DNA of 64,000 bases from CAZIGK01 sp964538615 (lineage in GTDB: Bacteria > Pseudomonadota > Alphaproteobacteria > Rickettsiales > RI-342): positions 1-64,000 of the forward strand of contig CAZIGK010000009.1 in NCBI GenBank assembly GCA_964538615.1, written 5' to 3'. A program made the translations under genes and the position numbers. Shown piece by piece: positions 61,078-64,000 of the stretch. The notes beneath the pieces are model-generated. The model made no database searches, was not told the origin of the DNA, and saw only the letters and a list, made by a program, of their open reading frames with translations. Position 1 is the stretch's first letter; each line of letters begins with the position of its first letter.

Positions 61078-61473
61078 TCACTCAAACTGCCGCCGTCTCT
61101 CCAATTCATGGCGTGCCGCTACATCCAGAAAAGCAGACCGATTGCTTGCCACACGATCAATCGCTTCCAGTAATCCGCTATCCAGCACCACATTGACCCG
61201 TGCTGGCTTACCGGGAATAATACTACGCACAAAAATAAACGCCACCGCTCCTTCTGCCATGTCGCTGTGCTTTGCCTCTTCCAAAGACATCGGGCTTGGA
61301 ATAGCCTCGCCATCCTCACGTAGCCCTTGAATATGCAAGGCCAGCGCCTCTTCTGCCATGTGTTGCAGTTCATCGGGTGTGCTACCCATACTGATACAGC
61401 CCGGAAAATCAGGAAAACAAACCCCATAATCCGATGCATCATCTTTATGCACAATCCCCACAAAACTTGCCAT
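61078..61473 (-). CDS. hicB: HicB-family antitoxin
   Basis: The N-terminal partially degraded RNase-H fold reads GVCFPDFPGCISMGSTPDEL, then the C-terminal ribbon-helix-helix (KPARVNVVLDSGLLEAIDRV and FLDVAARHELERRRQ) supplies DNA binding. HicB neutralises the HicA mRNA interferase. 131 residues. It follows hicA by 8 bases. Confidence 0.92.
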   Translation of the reverse strand: MASFVGIVHKDDASDYGVCFPDFPGCISMGSTPDELQHMAEEALALHIQGLREDGEAIPSPMSLEEAKHSDMAEGAVAFIFVRSIIPGKPARVNVVLDSGLLEAIDRVASNRSAFLDVAARHELERRRQFE

Positions 61474-61481
61474 ATGCGCCT

Positions 61482-61664
61482 CTACTCCAACCCAGCCTGC
61501 CTCAAAATACTTTTACACGTACCTAAAGGCAGGTCTTTTTTAGGATGCGGAACCGTCACCCGCCCTGCTTTCACAGGATGTCTAAATTGGTGATGACTGC
61601 CCTTCACAGCAACCAACTCCCAACCATCTTGTTTCAAGCGTTTGAGCAAATCACGACTATTCAT
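61482..61664 (-). CDS. hicA: HicA-family mRNA interferase toxin
   Basis: The dsRBD-like fold MNSRDLLKRLKQDGWELVAV with the catalytic His in VKGSHHQFRHP is intact, and PHPKKDLPLGTCKSILRQAG closes the domain. At 60 aa it is the standard size. The open frame to 61712 is not used; ATG 61664 sits directly at a palindromic operator. Confidence 0.93.
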   Translation of the reverse strand: MNSRDLLKRLKQDGWELVAVKGSHHQFRHPVKAGRVTVPHPKKDLPLGTCKSILRQAGLE

Positions 61665-61665
61665 A

Positions 61666-61682
61666 TGTGTAATTATTACACA
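61666..61682 (-). promoter_or_regulatory. Palindromic operator of hicAB
   Basis: TGTGTAAT-T-ATTACACA (61666-61682) is a perfect 17-bp palindrome that ends 2 bases before the hicA start codon. HicB proteins with a ribbon-helix-helix domain bind such palindromes to repress their own operon. The position would block ribosome binding-site or promoter access; the site is between clpB stop and hicA. Confidence 0.65.
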
Positions 61683-61720
61683 CCAAATGCGAATTTTCAA
61701 GTATCGTGGCACGGCGCTTC

Positions 61721-64000
61721 CTAAGCCACGGCCTTCAGCCCGCCACCAAAGGTAATCCCCTCCTGATCGGCAGAGATGCTTACCGTATCGTGATCCCGCA
61801 CCCGGCCTTCCAACAGCATGTTGGCCAGCGGGTTTTGAATGGTACGCTGAATCACTCGCTTCAATGGCCGTGCGCCATACATCGGGTCAAAGCCTGCTTC
61901 GGCCAGCCATTGCCGCGCTTTTTCATCCACTTCCAGCCGGATATGCCGATCCTGCAAAAACCGCTCCAGACGCAACAGTTGAATATCCACAATATGTCCC
62001 ATATCGCTGCGGGTTAGGTGATGGAACAGCAATATATCATCCAACCGATTGAGGAACTCTGGCCGGAAGGCGCTGCGCACCACCTGCATCACCTTATCCC
62101 GAATCGCAGCGGAAAGTTCGCCTTCCTTCTGCTCTGCCAGATACTCCGCCCCCAAATTGGACGTCAGGATGATGATAGTATTGCGGAAATCCACCGTCTT
62201 ACCGTGGCTATCGGTCAGGCGGCCTTCATCCAGCACTTGTAGCAGCAGGTTGAAAACATCCGGGTGGGCTTTTTCCACCTCATCAAACAATACCACCTGA
62301 TACGGCCTGCGGCGCACAGCCTCGGTCAGCACCCCCCCTTCCTCATACCCCACATAGCCGGGAGGCGCTCCAATCAGGCGTGCTACCGCATGCTTTTCCA
62401 TATATTCAGACATATCCACCCGCAGCAAGGCCTGCGCATCATCAAACAAAAACTGCGCCAGAGCCTTACACAACTCGGTTTTTCCAACCCCTGTTGGCCC
62501 AAGAAAGAGGAAGGAACCGATAGGCCGCTCCTGATCCTGAATCCCCGCCCGCGCGCGGCGCACTGCTTCCGATACCGCCTGCACCGCCTCGCGCTGACCA
62601 ATCACACGCTCGCCCAGCACTTTTTCCATACGCAACAGCTTATCACGTTCGCCTTCCAGCATTTTATCCACCGGAATCCCCGTCCAGCGGGAAACCACCG
62701 CCGCAATATCCTCATCACTAATCGCTTCGCGCAGCATGGTGCCCTGCTCGCCGTCTCCCGCTTCTGCTTCCGCAATTTGCCTTTCCAGGGTTGGAATCAC
62801 GCCATAGGTCAATTCACCCGCACGCGCCAGATCACCCCGGCGTTGCACCTGCTCCAACTCCTGACGCGCCTGTTCCAGTTGCACTTTCAGGTCTTTAGCC
62901 GCATTCAGCTTGGCTTTTTCTGCCTTCCACTGCTCGGTCAGGCTTTCGGCTTGCCGCTCCAGCTCTTTCAATTCACCTTCCAGCTTGCCCAAGCGTTCCT
63001 GCGAGACACTGTCTTTTTCTTTTTTCAGTGCTTCCCGCTCAATTTTCAACTGAATGATTTTGCGGTCCAGTTCATCAATCGCCTCTGGTTTGCTATCCAC
63101 CTGCATACGCAGACGGCTGGCCGCCTCATCCACCAGATCAATCGCTTTATCCGGTAAAAAGCGATCCGTAATATAGCGGTGGCTTAAGCTCGCCGCCGCC
63201 ACCAAGGCATTATCCTGAATGCGCACCCCGTGGTGCAACTCGTATTTCTCTTTCAACCCACGCAGAATGGATACCGTATCTTCTACCGTTGGCTCTGTGA
63301 CGAACACCGGTTGAAAACGTCGTGCCAATGCCGCGTCTTTTTCAATATATTTGCGATATTCATCCAGCGTGGTGGCACCAATACAATGCAGCTCACCGCG
63401 TGCCAGTGCAGGCTTTAACAGGTTGGATGCATCCATGGAGCCTTCAGCCTTGCCCGCACCTACCAGCGTGTGCAATTCATCAATGAACAGCACAATCTCA
63501 CCTCCGGCGGATTCTACTTCCTGCAACACAGCTTTCAGGCGTTCCTCAAACTCTCCCCGAAACTTCGCTCCCGCCACCAGCGCCCCTAAATCTAAGGTCA
63601 GCAGCTTTTTACGCTTCAGGTTTTCCGGTACATCACCACCGACAATTCGCTGTGCAAGCCCTTCCACAATGGCGGTTTTCCCAACCCCCGGCTCCCCAAT
63701 CAGCACGGGGTTATTTTTCGTGCGGCGTGAAAGCACCTGCATGGTACGCCGAATCTCCTCATCCCGTCCAATCACCGGATCCAGCTTGCCCTCTGCCGCC
63801 AATGCCGTCAGATCCTTGGCAAAACGCTGCAATGACTCATAATTATCTTCCGCACTGGCACTATTGGCCGTGCGCCCGGCACGCATCTCTTTAATGGCCG
63901 TATTCAGGGCTTGTGGCTGTACATTCGCAGCCTGCAACAGGCGTCCGGCATCTGTATCCACAGCTAACGCCAGTGCCAGCAACAGCATTTCGGTGGTAAC
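61721..64000 (-). CDS. clpB: ATP-dependent chaperone ClpB, 5' end outside the window
   Basis: ClpB is the Hsp100 disaggregase that works with DnaK. Two AAA+ modules are visible (GEPGVGKTAIVEGL for Walker A1, GPTGVGKTELCKAL for Walker A2), separated by a long middle coiled-coil domain rich in Glu/Lys/Gln. VTTEMLLLALALAVDTDAGR at the window edge is the end of the N-terminal Clp_N domain, so about 100 residues lie beyond base 64000. The stop is at 61721. Confidence 0.97.
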   Translation of the reverse strand, partial: VTTEMLLLALALAVDTDAGRLLQAANVQPQALNTAIKEMRAGRTANSASAEDNYESLQRFAKDLTALAAEGKLDPVIGRDEEIRRTMQVLSRRTKNNPVLIGEPGVGKTAIVEGLAQRIVGGDVPENLKRKKLLTLDLGALVAGAKFRGEFEERLKAVLQEVESAGGEIVLFIDELHTLVGAGKAEGSMDASNLLKPALARGELHCIGATTLDEYRKYIEKDAALARRFQPVFVTEPTVEDTVSILRGLKEKYELHHGVRIQDNALVAAASLSHRYITDRFLPDKAIDLVDEAASRLRMQVDSKPEAIDELDRKIIQLKIEREALKKEKDSVSQERLGKLEGELKELERQAESLTEQWKAEKAKLNAAKDLKVQLEQARQELEQVQRRGDLARAGELTYGVIPTLERQIAEAEAGDGEQGTMLREAISDEDIAAVVSRWTGIPVDKMLEGERDKLLRMEKVLGERVIGQREAVQAVSEAVRRARAGIQDQERPIGSFLFLGPTGVGKTELCKALAQFLFDDAQALLRVDMSEYMEKHAVARLIGAPPGYVGYEEGGVLTEAVRRRPYQVVLFDEVEKAHPDVFNLLLQVLDEGRLTDSHGKTVDFRNTIIILTSNLGAEYLAEQKEGELSAAIRDKVMQVVRSAFRPEFLNRLDDILLFHHLTRSDMGHIVDIQLLRLERFLQDRHIRLEVDEKARQWLAEAGFDPMYGARPLKRVIQRTIQNPLANMLLEGRVRDHDTVSISADQEGITFGGGLKAVA

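Overview
The window is about 64 kb of ordinary-density bacterial chromosome. Several families place it in the Alphaproteobacteria: the Shemin-type 5-aminolevulinate synthase HemA, a COX15-type heme A synthase, an NDUFS4-like complex I subunit, IalB, DUF2336 and DUF2610 proteins, an Irr-like Fur regulator, an LdtR-like MarR regulator, a fused IspDF, NtrY, and the SAM-II riboswitch. I cannot name the genus. The gene set (DUF2610, many orphan proteins) suggests a lineage outside the well-studied Rhizobiales and Rhodobacterales.

Layout. 1-2 kb: 5' end of tuf with tRNA-Gly, then rlmB and tRNA-Tyr, the latter followed by a tandem 180-190 bp repeat. 2-9 kb: mostly minus-strand rRNA modification genes (rlmN, rlmE), an exopolyphosphatase-family gene, sua5 and small orphans. 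8.7-12.4 kb: orphan parA with palindromic sites, guaB and a lipoprotein. 12.4-15.8 kb: repeat elements, a 2OG-Fe(II) oxygenase and the ctaA-hemA heme operon. 15.8-19.6 kb: a SAM-II-controlled methionine operon of metY plus a single polypeptide joining a MetA-type homoserine acyltransferase to homoserine dehydrogenase. 19.7-30.4 kb: orphans, mutY, a TAXI binding protein, cytochrome b561, an uncharacterised DUF2170/644-aa/DUF2610 cluster, NDUFS4 and a guanine-deaminase-like enzyme. 30.7-38.7 kb: a TAXI-TRAP transporter operon, ldtR, and dusB-fis-ntrY. 38.7-47.7 kb: ispDF, orphans, irr, a nitronate-monooxygenase-like flavoprotein and polA. 47.9-52.6 kb: scoA/scoB separated by a repeat and hairpin, a Sel1-like protein, hisI, folE and yqgE. 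52.9-60.6 kb: dsbD/scsB, a DUF2336 gene, nadK, slt, phhB and dapA. 60.6-64 kb: an orphan, a hicAB toxin-antitoxin pair with a palindromic operator, and the 3' part of clpB.

Most genes are housekeeping. The most unusual points are: (1) the MetA-homoserine dehydrogenase fusion under a SAM-II riboswitch with a possible alternative-pairing switch; (2) dusB-fis-ntrY, where a short Fis-like protein sits where alphaproteobacteria usually carry ntrBC; (3) tRNA-Tyr followed by tandem repeats that seem to contain tRNA 3'-end remnants; (4) a roughly 145-bp palindrome-ended element present twice; (5) the uncharacterised 25-28 kb cluster. I saw no prophage, insertion sequence transposase or CRISPR array. 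All calls come from reading the sequence; no searches or folding programs were run.
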